Positions 44,620 to 56,700 of a stretch of 64,000 nt of DNA are shown in pieces. Origin of the DNA: Balanoglossus misakiensis (lineage: Eukaryota; Hemichordata); assembly GCA_040954595.2 (NCBI GenBank), contig CM082578.2:2914001-2978000 (forward strand). Direction: 5' to 3'. Within the stretch, counting starts at the first letter, position 1; the number at the start of each line of letters is the position of its first letter. The position numbers were made by a program, and so were the translations under genes. Below the pieces are notes generated by a model that saw only the letters and a list, made by a program, of their open reading frames with translations, did no database searches and was not told the origin of the DNA.

Positions 44620-45130
44620 TTTTAAAAGAGAACATATGGGGTATACATGTATATACATGACAACCTCAAAGCAATTCACACAAACTCAAGTTACCATAAT
44701 CATGCCAGTACTATTTTTGCATTTCTGTATACACAGTATGTGGTTCGACTGGTCTCATACAAAGTGCTCAATACCTCACCAGAGCAGAATAAAAATAGTA
44801 GCTGAAGAACAATAGGCACTATATAATCTCTACAATGTTGTTTCATTAGTCACTAGCACTGGGGTCACTCATAAGGAGACTAAACTATCAAAAATACAAC
44901 GGGGAAGCCATGATTTTTAAACATACACAAGTGATGCAATGTTGATTAGGGTCACACTTACACATAACAATGTGTACCTTCTTATTCTAATTTGTTGTGT
45001 GCAGAGTTCCTACTCTTAATTGTTGCAAAACTATCCCTTGTGTCTGTGTCCACATCAGGACACAAGTTCCTTTCTTTTATTGACTGTTCACATTTATCAA
45101 CTCACATATTTCATATGTATGTATGTATTC
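44620..45130. other. No gene recognised between Kelch fragment and LINE
   Basis: AT-rich DNA without recognisable coding. I searched by eye for further Kelch blades on both strands and found none. Confidence 0.4.
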
Positions 45131-45134
45131 CAAA

Positions 45135-46790
45135 TGAATTCCAAATCTTGTAAACTTGACCCAATCCCGACTTCTTTGCTGAAAATGTGCCTTCCATATA
45201 CATCAACACGTATCACAGACATAGTAAATAAGTCATTTATTTCTGGTGTTTTTCCACAGTGTCTAAAACATGCCATAGTTAGACCTTTACTGAAGAAGCC
45301 TGGATTGGATCAAGATAAATTGAAAAATTATCGACCTGTATCAAATCTTTCGTTTATTGGTAAAGTCATTGAAAGGATAGCAGTAGATCAACTACATCAT
45401 CATTTAAAAATGTCTCAGCTGTATTGCAAATTTCAATCTGCTTATCGAGAATTCCATAGCACAGAAACGGCTTTGCTAAAGGTACATAACGACATTGTAA
45501 TTTCTATCGATAGTCATTCAGAAGTGATTCTTGTTCTTTTAGACTTGAGTGCTGCGTTTGATACCATTGACCATGACATTCTTTTGAGGAGGTTGGAGAC
45601 TCGCTTTGGCGTCAAAGAACAAGTACTGGAGTGGTTTGCGTCATACCTAAACGGACATACTCAGAGTGTAATGATTAATGGCGTCTCTTCTGAACCGCGT
45701 GAACTTTTATATGGAGTTCCACAAGGCAGTGTGTTGGGGCCGTTATTATTTACACTATATTGTGCGCCCCTTGAGGACATCATGGAAAAACACTTAATAA
45801 GCTCTATGATGTATGCTGATGATACACAAGTTTACTTAACCTGCAAGCGAGCAGATCATTCAAAGTTGCAGATTGAATCTTGCGTGGACGAGATTCGTAA
45901 ATGGATGGCCGTGAACAAGCTTGTTTTAAATGACACACTAAGACAGAATTAATTCATTGTCATTCGAAATTCAGACCCTTTACACCGCTACCCGAACTAA
46001 GTGTCGGTACAGACCTAATCACCCCTTCAGCCGTTGTCAGAGACCTTTGCTTTTATTTTGACAGTGATGTTTTAGCTCAAACTCAAATTATACAAGTCTG
46101 TAAGTCAGCCTCGTTTGTTTTAAATCGCATAGGTCGTATCCGTAACGTTTTAGATAGAAAAACTACTGAAAGATTAATTCACGCCTTCATAACATCACTA
46201 CTGTAATAGCTTGTACATTCATCTTCCCGAGTATCTCATTAACCGGTTACAACGCATACAGAACTCAGCTGCTCGTTTGGTAACTCGTACTAAAAAATCC
46301 GAACACATCACGCCGGTCCTTCAAGAGTTACACTGGCTCCCTGTCATCCATCGAATATATTTCAAAGTTCTTATTCTTACATACAAATGTCTTTGTGGCC
46401 AAGCGCCAACCTATCTGTCAGATCTTCTTGTTGTTTTCAAGCCATGTAGATTGACGCGTTCTGCGAATGCCACAAAACTTGTTGAGCCTCGTTTTAACCA
46501 GGAGCATTATAGTAAAATAACTTTTTCGGCAGCTGCTCCCAGGCTATGGAATTCCCTTGACGCTTCAATTAGAAATGCACCTTCCCTGTCTTCTTTTAAA
46601 TCCCAACTTAAAACCCATCTTTTTATGAAAGCATTCATACACTAATTCTTTTACATATTTTACAACTTTTATATACCCTTTTTAGCTTGTATTATTACTT
46701 AGTGTACTTTTTATCATGTTGTAAAGCTCATTGAGATTTTATTCCATTATGTAATGCGCTATATAAGAAATAAATATTATTATTATTATT
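45135..46790 (+). pseudogene. CR1/L2-like LINE, 5'-truncated
   Basis: Reads MNSKSCKLDPIPTSLLK, NYRPVSNLSFIGKVIERI, FQSAYREFHSTETALLKV, LLDLSAAFDTIDHDILL, GVPQGSVLGPLLFTLY, MMYADDTQVYL (catalytic D-D), then after a break at 45950 and a stop near 46204, RLQRIQNSAARLVTRTKKSE and LHWLPVIHRIYFK. The last block and the 3' end (GCGCTATATAAGAAATAAAT plus ATT repeats, to about 46790) are typical of CR1/L2-type LINEs. The endonuclease part is missing, a normal 5' truncation. At least two lesions interrupt it. Confidence 0.85.
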
Positions 46791-46822
46791 TCTCTATGTA
46801 TAAAAACTGTTGTTCATGTTAA

Positions 46823-47172
46823 AGGAACAAAGTTTCTCTCTCTCTCGCTGGCCCTTTTCCTATAATTATATTTCGTAAAACACACCATTTATGTTATTCT
46901 GCATGTGGATATATAGTGAACCAATGTTCAACACCACAAAACTTCCACCCTGTTTCTATTATACAAGAGTAAAAATTTGCCACAATGAATACACAGTACA
47001 GACTCATTATTCATTTCAGTAATTTCCCCTCTCTCATGTCCACAAGTGTCATAAAAGTTGTGTATGGTCTAACATTAATTCACTATATATCTACATGTAG
47101 AATTACATAAACAGTGTTTTGTATAAAAAATAATTAATGTGAAAAGGGCAGCAAGAGAGAGACTTTGTCCCT
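46823..47172 (+). mobile_element. 350-bp TTAA MITE, full copy A1
   Basis: Flanked by TTAA at 46819-46822 and 47173-47176. Ends are AGGAACAAAGTTTCTCTCTC and GAGAGACTTTGTCCCT. It is the same family as 49323-49669 and the fragment at 21433-21706. Confidence 0.85.
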
Positions 47173-47189
47173 TTAACTTCAACTTACCT

Positions 47190-48320
47190 TTATTCTCAGC
47201 AACTTAAATACACACCCTTAACATTCACTACACATTCATACTATTACAGTCTATGTTTCCAGCTCCTTCCATCAAACGAAGAATGCTACAAATCCACAAT
47301 CCAGCATCTGCAACAACAGCCACTGGGTATCACGGTCCACAACTTGCATCAGACAGGCACAAGACTCACCGGACAACTGCAAACAAACACCAATACATAA
47401 ATCACATTCGTATCATTTTTGGGGCAAAAACATTACGACTCTCTCAATATTGCAGCTACACAGAAACTGCCCATACTCTCTATAAAAATGCAACCATGCT
47501 TTAACAAAATTGACGAATATGAGATCAAACTGCAAATGAACACAACCATCAAAATCATTAATACATGTACATTCCATTATTCTCAGCAACCAAACCATCA
47601 CTCCCCTAAATACAGTCCACATGAAAAAAGATTATGAACACGTCAACATAACTGCACACATCATACAACAGGACAATATTCAGTATGGATTAAAAGCAAC
47701 ATAATTTCCGATAACACAGCAGCCATTCGATTATTGGCTTGGGAGCCATGTAGCAACACTCTACACATCAACACATCCTACAGTTTCCATGAACTCACAG
47801 TCAGATCTTACCTCTGCCAAAAAAAGTTATCCACAAACACAAACAAACACAAAAATCACACCAACTACAACACTGGAAAACTACGTCACTCACTACAACG
47901 ACCCCAACACAAACACCCTCATCACCAAACCACACCTCTGCTCATTCAAAAAAACCACTCGCATGCATTAAACCAAACTGCATCCACACCATATATTACC
48001 CCAAGGACGCACTTCCCACACTTATCACAGGCGCCAAATGCCACTCTTCACAACACACAGCAAATGTGCCAATACAATTCACCGGATCAATAACTGTAAA
48101 ACACAATGATGAATTCCTGGACCTATACTTCAACAAAAACACACTCACAGCATACATATCTACACTGAACCCCCAACATTACGGCCAACCACAAGGAAAC
48201 TCACTCATACTCCTTACTTCTGACAACATAGAATCCACCTTCCTGACTGAAACTCGTGACTTTTCCATTACATATGACATCAACAGCCGTGTCATCACAT
48301 CATTCACCCTTCAATCACAA
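47190..48320 (+). pseudogene. RPA-like OB-fold protein relic
   Basis: In shifting plus-strand frames I read IISDNTAAIRLLAWEP (about 47705-47755), NTSYSFHELTVRSYLCQKK and YLSTNTN-like sequence, then KCHSSQHTANVPI and ITVKHNDEFLDLYFNKNTLT. This resembles the single-stranded-DNA-binding OB fold of replication protein A (D-x-T-x-x-I-x-L-x-x-W-E, then a Tyr/Thr-rich strand and a zinc-like C..C region), a class of accessory protein found in Helitrons and some other transposons. The strand is strongly C-over-G biased. Several frame changes show it is not functional. Assignment is tentative. Confidence 0.4.
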
Positions 48321-49322
48321 TAGTTATCCTACTCTGTTCAACTTCCGCTACACTTGTCCACTTCAGCTCGTATATTTTGTAACACCCTCACCTCAGCATC
48401 CATCCTTCCATATGTACCTGTATTTTTGTCGCACAAAAACTCCTCTGGACAATTTATCAGTTCAAAAAGGAGTTAATAATATAATAATAATAATTTATTC
48501 AGTACCAATGGCCACCGGCCAAACTGTACAAAAAATCCAAATATTACAGGTATTTGACGCTAGTACGGTATGAAAAAAAATAGATGCACTGTCACAATTC
48601 TGGAAATGGAAAGACAGAGCCATAATAAACTATACATGTATATTGTTCAAATTATCATGTCTACGTTTTGTTGCATAGAATATGTATCTGCTGAGATTAC
48701 GAACAGTTTCTACTTTCTCTGAAGAAAGAAGTAGTGTAAATTTATACAGAACAGGGGGGTTGTGAAAATAGTCTGGAATATATTTGACTCTCAAATCAGA
48801 GTACTTTGGACAAACTAACAAAAAATGGAATTCGTCTTCGACATATTTCAAAGAACACAAATCACACAGTCTGTCACGGCGTGGAATATTACTCCATCGT
48901 CCGGTCTCTACCTTTAAATAGTGAGCAGAGACTCTAAATTTGCATAGGGCTAGCCTGAATACAGGTTTCTCAATCTGTAACAAATATGGTTCTACACGGA
49001 GTTCTTTTTTAAAAGTTGAATAGGTTTCCAAACTTCAAGAGTGACTCAAATTTTCAGTCCATGACTGAACATCAATATCAACACATCTTTGTTTGAAAGT
49101 CTTTAAAAACATAGCTTCATTTCCAACACCTTGGTTTTCCCATACTTCACCAAAACCATAACTCTGTAGCAAAAAGCGTACATTTTTTGCCCAAAACTTA
49201 TAACGTGTAACATCAATATTACAAAGCTGAAATTCATAGCATTTATATACAATTCTATTTTTATCCATTTTCAAAATACGGAGCCAATATTTGACAATTT
49301 TACAATAAATATGCACCCTTAA

Positions 49323-49669
49323 AGGGACAAAGTCTCTCTCCAGCTGCCCCTTTTTCATTAATTATGTTTGATACAAGACACTGGTTATGTTAATGTAAAT
49401 GTGGATATATAGTGAATCAATGATCAACCACACAAAATTTCCATCCCACTTGTATGATATGAGAGTAAAAACTCGCCCAAAATGAATAAATGGTAAAGAA
49501 CGATTATTCATTCTGGCGAGTTTTTTCACTCTCCTGTCTATAAGAGGGATGGAAGTTGTGTGTGGTTGAACGTTCATTCACTATATATCCACATGTAGAA
49601 TAACAAACGGTGTCTTGTATCAAACATAATAATGGAAAAAGGGCAGCGAGAGAGAGAGACTTTGTCCCT
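49323..49669 (-). mobile_element. 350-bp TTAA MITE, full copy A2, inside LINE
   Basis: The left flank is TTAA (49319-49322); the right flank reads TTTAG, a mutated TTAA. Ends AGGGACAAAGTCTCTCTC and GAGAGACTTTGTCCCT. It splits the LINE between GELGRV and RVHIYCKIV. Confidence 0.85.
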
Positions 49670-50377
49670 TTTAGGTAACTCTACCTAATTCGCCTCTCAT
49701 GGCTGCTACTGAAGTATTTTTATACAGTTTTAAAGCATAACGCATCATTTTGTTGTGAAGCTTCTCAATGTCATGAGCTGGGTGGAAGCCCCAGATTTCT
49801 GAACCATACAGTAAAATTGGAATAATTTTAGCATCAAACAATTTCCACACAATGTCCACTGGCAAAGTGCCAAATTTGTGTAAACAATTTGTGAGAATAT
49901 AAAGAGCTCTATTGGCTTGCTCACTGAGTGCTTTTTGAGCTTGGAACCATTGACCGGTCAAGGAAAAAACTACACCAAGATACCCATGAAATGAGGTTAC
50001 TGATACCTGCTTACCATTATAAAACCATTTTTCATACTTTCTTAGTCCCCCACCCCTCCTGAAAACGATAACTTTGGTTTTATCCATATTTACTGTGAGT
50101 TTCCATTTACAACAATATTCATACATTTGGTTAAATAAACGTTGTAAACCTATCCTAGAAGAACTCACAAGAGCTAGGTCATCAGCAAATAAAAGGTAGA
50201 TAATTTTTATAATGCCAATTTGACAGCCGGAAAATTGGTAAGTACTACTCAATGTTTCACCAAGGTCATTCACAAACATATTGAATAAAAGAGGTGACAA
50301 AACAGAGCCTTGTTGTGCACCACAACTACATTCGAAAAAGTTAGTTATACCTTTCTGAGTTCGCACACAGGCTTTAA

Positions 50378-50969
50378 AGCCCCAGTATTTCTCATGTGTA
50401 TCCATTTTTCATCATCGAAAAATGCCCGTTTTTCCTGTACATTCATCATGGAATACTACATAATGAAGATAGAAGAAAGGTTTGGGCAACTGTAGCTACA
50501 TGCAAGCTGTAAATATTGCCCGTAACACTTGAAATGATGCGCGGGTTTGTTTACAACGGAAATGTTGTACATGTCGATCAGCAAACGTGCCACTTTGACA
50601 TTTGATGATCAGACCATTTTCGGATTTGATCTGGTTCCATCGACTGATTTCTCCCATAAAGTTATCTTCCCAAAATTTCGCCGAATTAGTGCGCATTTCT
50701 TCGCTGAGTCGCTTGATTTGGGGCGACCAAACCTCTTCCGCATAGATTCACATTGGAGTGCGCATGCGCACAAGTCACGTGTGTCAACAGAGCCTGACTT
50801 TCTGTCCGGACAGAAAGTCATTCTTCACTCGTTATATTGTAAATTGTATGAGTTTATGAGCAGAGCTGGGGATGATGACTGTTCGATTCAGTATCAATTA
50901 TCATCTACTTTTAGAAATTATAGATGCCGTTTCAAACTAAATTTTGCCCCTACGAGAAATACTGAGGCT
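50378..50969. mobile_element. 592-bp TTAA MITE, family C, inside LINE RT
   Basis: Perfect TTAA at 50374-50377 and 50970-50973. Ends AGCCCCAGTATTTCTC and GAGAAATACTGAGGCT. One copy of TTAA left in place joins the LINE as YQNVKACVRTQKG in frame. The interior has an NRF1-like GCGCATGCGCAC site at about 50760 and no transposase motif. Confidence 0.88.
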
Positions 50970-51766
50970 TTAACATTTTGGTACATTGAAAAGATGACAT
51001 TGTATACTTTACTTCTAATTCCACATTTGAGTAACTTGTAAAAAAGACAGTAGTGGTCAATACGGTCAAATGCCTTCTCAAAATCAATAAAGGCAATGTA
51101 CACTCTCCCCTTTTGGTGTGCTAAATAGTTAGAAATAATTGTATAAAGTATAAATACATTGTCAGATGTACAATAAAATTTGCGGAAGCCTGCCTGTTCA
51201 TCAACAATTGGATGGTTTTCTTCAAGCCATCTGTGGAGTCTACAATCAAGTATGCTGCAAATTTTTTTACCCATTACCGGGAGCAGTGTGATACCTCTAA
51301 AATTTTCCGCACAATCATTAGCACCTTTCTTGTGAATTGGAGCAATGACACCTGTTGCCCAAGCAGCAGGAAAGTTTCCAGAATCCAATACAGCATTAAA
51401 AAGTTTACATAGCAATTCTATAACAATAGGTGGGCATGCTTTGAATATGTCAGGTGTTACACCGTCAATCCCATGTGCTTTGCCACATTTGAGTTTGTCA
51501 ATACACACAACAATTTCATCAATAACAATAGGTGCATTTAAACTGTCCAAAGTGTACAGAATGTCATCACTGTTTTCTACATTATCAACAAAATTGGAAA
51601 TACTCTCATAAAAAGTTTTAAATTCTTCACTTTCCAGACCTGGAGTATTAAGAAGTACATTGAAATAATTGAACCAGTCATCACTTTGAATGTCTCCAGA
51701 CGGGAGAGTTGATTTTGTTTTAACTAATGACCAAAATTTCTTAGAATTTGTCTGTACTGCTTGCAA

Positions 51767-52058
51767 TGCGTAGCCGTAGCCTAACCGGGTCGAGTCGTTT
51801 TTTTTTTCATAATCGCATCTCCCCTAGATGATAAGGTATACATGTACGTTTATTTTGAAGGATACGGGGGATACAGAGTTGTACCCAGGCTGACACAGCA
51901 AAGCCGTTTAGATCACAGGCATGTATGGTTGCAATTCAACCACTGCAATGTACAGTCTTGCAAACGAAATGGGTTCCTCTTGTGACGTCACGGAAATGGG
52001 CGTGGCCAAAACAGAACTTTTTTCTCAGGCCCTGAACATTTTTAAATTTAACATTTAT
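51767..52058. other. Unexplained 290-bp interruption in LINE
   Basis: Sequence between the linker and RT parts of the LINE that does not read as LINE protein. It has a GTGACGTCAC-type motif near 51982-51990 and a T run at 51800. It is possibly a SINE or another small insertion. Confidence 0.35.
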
Positions 52059-53700
52059 TTATCCATATGAAATAAGTAAAAGGACACCAGCATTTAACAC
52101 ACAAGCCCAATTATTATTTATCCTCAAAAGTGTGTTTCGAGGTAAGATAGGCTCTTTAAGCCTGGAATTTACAGTACGCTTAAATCGCTTACAATCGCTA
52201 TCATACCATGACTTTTCAATGGGTACAACAGTACTCTGAAATTGTGAGGAACACCGTTGTTTACGTTTCATTCCATCAGCAGCAGTTTTTATCATTACCA
52301 GCAGGCAGCCAGCTGCCTGATCAATATTCATATTGTCAACAAGTGAATAAAAATCTACAATGAGGTTTCTAGCTTCAAGAGACTCCCAATATTCCAAAAA
52401 CGACTCTCTTTTGTCATCTGCCCAAATAAATCTATCAAGTTGGGGCAATACTGGAGAAGTGTTTACATTTGATGCCACAGTATTCTGAATATTATTACAA
52501 TGGGGATCAGTAACAATGTCAAATACAAGAGGTTGATGGTCAGACTATGCTCTGTTGCCAACATAAAACTGGGTAATATTTAAAAAGTTACATGACTGTG
52601 TTAATAGGTAATCGATAACACTACATCCTGAGTTGCTTATAAAAGTAAAGTTGTCACTACCCATGTCTTTATAAAGTCTTCCATTAACAATTCGTAGTTC
52701 AGTACATTTACAACATTCCAAAAATATTCTACCAGTGGTGTTTACAATAACATCTTTAGAAGACCGTAAGGGAATATTAGCTCCACAATTAGAAAGAAAT
52801 GACCTTTCACGAAATGCAAATATGCTGATATTATCATTGTCGATATAGTCAGCCTCGTTCGAAGTGCGTGCATTAAAATCACCACAAGCATAAATACAAG
52901 AATTTTGAAACTGGCTGCTGTACTGTGAAAATTCTTGCTCGAAAATTTCAAGAGTACACTCAGAACCACTAGACTCATCCTCATCAGGGGGATTGTAAAC
53001 AACAGCAAATATAATGGCTGGAGAAGGATCTCTTTCATTATTATAGAAAAACACCCACACAATGTTATCAGAAGTACTAGGTACATATTTCACAATAAAT
53101 GGGAGTGAAGATTTATAGAAAACAATTATTCCTCCAGGAATTCTCCCATATTTAGATTTTTTCACACCTGCCTTTTGAAACGATTGAAAACCATCAATAG
53201 TACAATGGAAATCCTGTTTTATCCAGGTTTCAACAAGACAAACTATGTCAAAATTCTGGAGTTATGAAATAAAGTCAAGGGCACATAATTTTGCAAGTAA
53301 ACCATGAATGTTCCAGAAGATACAATGCAAGTTCAAACATTTCAAACCATTAGATTCAATGACTATATCAGAAGTGGACGACTCGCCTGTAATTGTGTTG
53401 TTCGGGCCTCGGCCTTCGCGTTATCTTGCGGGGTAGCTATTTCTCGGTGCTGGGCGAATATCATCACTTGCACTATCATACACGTACATTGTCCCGTCAA
53501 TCTTCAGTTTATCAAACGACAAGAACGCTCTCTTCCCTTGGGCTCGATCTGCCTCTAAATGTCGTCCCAACTTCCGTCTGATGTCGCGAACTCTGCGGGT
53601 AAAGTCTTCTGATATGCGAAAGTCCGTGCCTTTGAGTTTCTTAGCTGCCTGGAACACCTGCTGTCTTTGCTGGTATCGGGAGAATTTAATTGTTTTCCAG

Positions 53701-56700
53701 AGAAATGTATGAGGCTAAAAAGTGGCGGCTAAATCAAAGGTTCCACACACCTATGGTTGAAGTCAACAGTGAAATTTATTTCATTAAGGACTTCGTGTGG
53801 TTTGATCATGAGGACTCCCAGCAGCTTGGTTATCTGTCATCTATATATGTAGAGGTGAGTTCTTTTTTTGTTGAAATAGTTCCGTATTGAACAACAATAG
53901 TGCTTCACAAAAATGATTGTGCCTGTAACATACAAGGTGTTAGTATTTTACACATTGCTTTTTTTACTTATTTTAGGGAACACAAACAGAATGTGGTAAT
54001 TCTCAACCAGATGTACTTGTCAAGTTGATAGTTTGCACACTTTCTGGTGACAAAGTTTGTCACACGGACAAAGTAGTTACAGCAACGAGTGACAGGTTGA
54101 GAGGCCCATTCACAGGCAGGTTGGACCATAAAACTGTAGGTTGGAAGCTAACAGATGCTGGATTGAGACGACTTTCCAGTGAGGTAGTACAATGCAGACT
54201 TTGCTATAATTAATCAATAACCCTCACCAATAGTAGGTATACCATGAGATATAGCACAATTGACAACATATATGCATGAGCTGTAGCCAGCCGGGTGCAT
54301 ATATGGATTGTGAATTGTGCAATATCTCGTCGTACACACACCCTCCCGGGTTATTGCTAGTATATCTACTTCATTTTGTTACTTTATTGTCACATTAAGA
54401 ATGAGCCAATGAACAGTTAAATGAAATGGGCCACAGAACACATTGAAGCATTTTACCCTTATCCAGAAATAATCAAGGATCTCCTAAACCTTTGTGGTAA
54501 CATGCATGTGATCTCGCTTGACACTTAAAAAAAAAAAACCCACTGATTGTTAAACTTTTCACATTTTTTCCAGTTTACAAAAGAAGTTGTTGACGGTCAC
54601 CCAGTGAAGAAAGTAGCAGAAAACCTTGGTAAGAAGGTGATGACAGTCCCAGTCATTCTATTTTCTGATGATGTAGGCAGTACCAGTACTAGGAAGTGGA
54701 GCCCTCTTAGCGTTTGGTGTCTGTTACTAGGCGGTCTTCCAAAGGAGGAAAATAACAAACTAGACAACATTTCATTCATCAATGGATCCACTGTAGTTAA
54801 TGCGATGGAATTGACCAGGCCTATAGTTACAGAACTGAAAGTTCTAGAGAATGAAGGCGTAGTTATGTATCATGCCCATCTAAATACTGAAGTTATAGTG
54901 GTTTCACCGGTACTCCTTGTAAAGGCTGACAATGTAAGGCAATCTGAAGCTGTAAACCATACTGGGGCATCATCTATCAAATTCTGTCAGCGATGCACAG
55001 TAAGTAACAATGAAAACTGATAAAATCAAAACGCGAGGATATGTTGGGAAGATAACTGGAATTTTCTACCTTTAATGATTTTTTTTGGATAGAAATTTAT
55101 GAAACTGCTTGTCATATTGCTGTAAAATTTGATGTGTATAATCTTAGGGGTGACCTCAGAAAACTATGTAATTTATATGATACGTAGGTATATTTGCTTT
55201 AATTTGCATCAGTGAATGGGTATGTTCGTGATCATTGGTTAGATTTGACACACCTTTATGTATTTGTCTTTAAACTAGGCTTCTAGACATGACCCATGTA
55301 TACAAGGAATGACACGGAATAAAAGTAACACAAAGGCATGCATACATGATATCGAAGCTGCCGGTAATGTGAGGTGAGTTTGAAATCTACATATTATTTA
55401 GAGGTTATAAACGGGAAACGAGGGTATTTGATTGCAGATATTAGCATATTTGGCGAGAATAAATCACCGAGAGAAACTTGTTCTGTTATTCCCAATTTTC
55501 TTTTGTGATATAAATGTTGCTTTTGGGATTTGGTATCAACAATGTGAAACCTGTATGTTGTGACACTGTGTTGCTTTGATTCATGCCTACAGGACAAGAA
55601 AATAAAATAAATTTTAAAGTACCTGACCTTTTCTTTCAGCAGAAAAGATCGATGATCAAAACATTTTATTTGCATTTTTATTTATTTTTTCAACAGTGAA
55701 AAGAAACAACTAAGAACTAAGTATGGAGTAAAGGAATCTGAGAATCCATTAATGGAGTTACAGTCCTTTGACAATGGCAGGCAAGTGAGGTTTATAACTA
55801 TGTTTTTGTCTGCACCACATTTTTGCTTGACAGCTGGAAATTTGAATGCCAACGTAACTGTGCCTGAGCGCGTCTGACATCATTTGATATAGAAGAATTG
55901 ACATGAAATGCCTAGAGAAATGTTTAATTAAATTTGCCTTGCAATGATGTTTCAGATCGATTGCATATGAAAGACTTCATAACATCGAATTAGGCATAGT
56001 AAAAATATTTACTAACCTAACCTTTGATGTTATGACCCCTGACGACAAAGTACAAGTTGAACACAAGTTAAAGGTAAGTTTTGTATTCAAGGTTGTATTA
56101 CATGTATTTCTCACACTTTGTATTTCTGTTTTTCCCAATTTAGAGGTGACCAAGCTATTTATATCCATGACTGACATACCTGGTATATAGTTTTCAGTGG
56201 TGTTATATTTGTGCATATCTGCTTGAACTAAAATCAATGAGAATTGATCATGCTGCTTCTCTTCCCAGGCCTGGGACTGGTCCCCATTTAAAAGGACATT
56301 ACATCACACATTTGCCAGTAAATATCAGTCATTTGCTGGCAGAGAGTTTAAATTATGGGCCCAGGTGGCGATGTTCATACTGGCTGGAATCATACCCAGC
56401 CAGTATTTGAAGCTATGGCATCTAATTGGTGAGGTAAGACAATCCCTACATTATTGAACACCTATTGCCTGGCCATGAGGGCCATAGCAGCCGTTTATTA
56501 CCCCCGAGAGTCTGTGTGAAATATAGTCTGGCTCGCATTTCAATACCCCAACAAAAATGGATCTGGTTTCGATATTTTACGATGCTCTGTTGAGTTGGTT
56601 CCCCATAACACTGAATGCTCTACCGTAGTGTTCATGCAGAGTGATGATTTAGTGTGTTCTCAAAAATAGTTCTGGGGCACAGAGTGAAAATATATTCCAT

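Larger units (their letters stand above)
48640..53690 (-). pseudogene. LINE with ORF1-like, endonuclease and reverse transcriptase, split by two MITEs
   Basis: From the right: ORF1-like end (KKLKGTDFRISEDFTRRV, KIDGTMYVYD, 53657-53421), APE endonuclease (53290-52545: DIVCLVETWIKQDF, CIYACGDFNART, GCSVIDYLLTQS, SDHQPLV), a linker (52478-52059), RT (51766-50918 and 50405-49671: KCGKAHGIDGVTPDIF, RGITLLPVMGKKI, AFIDFEKAFDRIDH, GAQQGSVLSPLLF, LLFADDLALV, YGSEIWGF) and a C-terminal Cys block (CDLCSLKYVEDEFHFLLVCP, 49358-48640). In-frame stops occur near 53235 and at 52545. Removing the MITEs at 49323-49669 and 50378-50969 plus one TTAA restores the reading frame. About 290 bp at 51767-52058 is a further unexplained interruption. 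It is the same clade as 23880-25178. Confidence 0.85.

Noticed and set aside
44400-45000. Convergent RAG2-like gene on the minus strand
   Set aside because: No Kelch or PHD motif found on that strand; only the plus-strand blade at 44446 is supported.
50547-51041. Plus-strand ORF of 164 codons
   Set aside because: It covers a MITE and the antisense of LINE RT; no protein motif.
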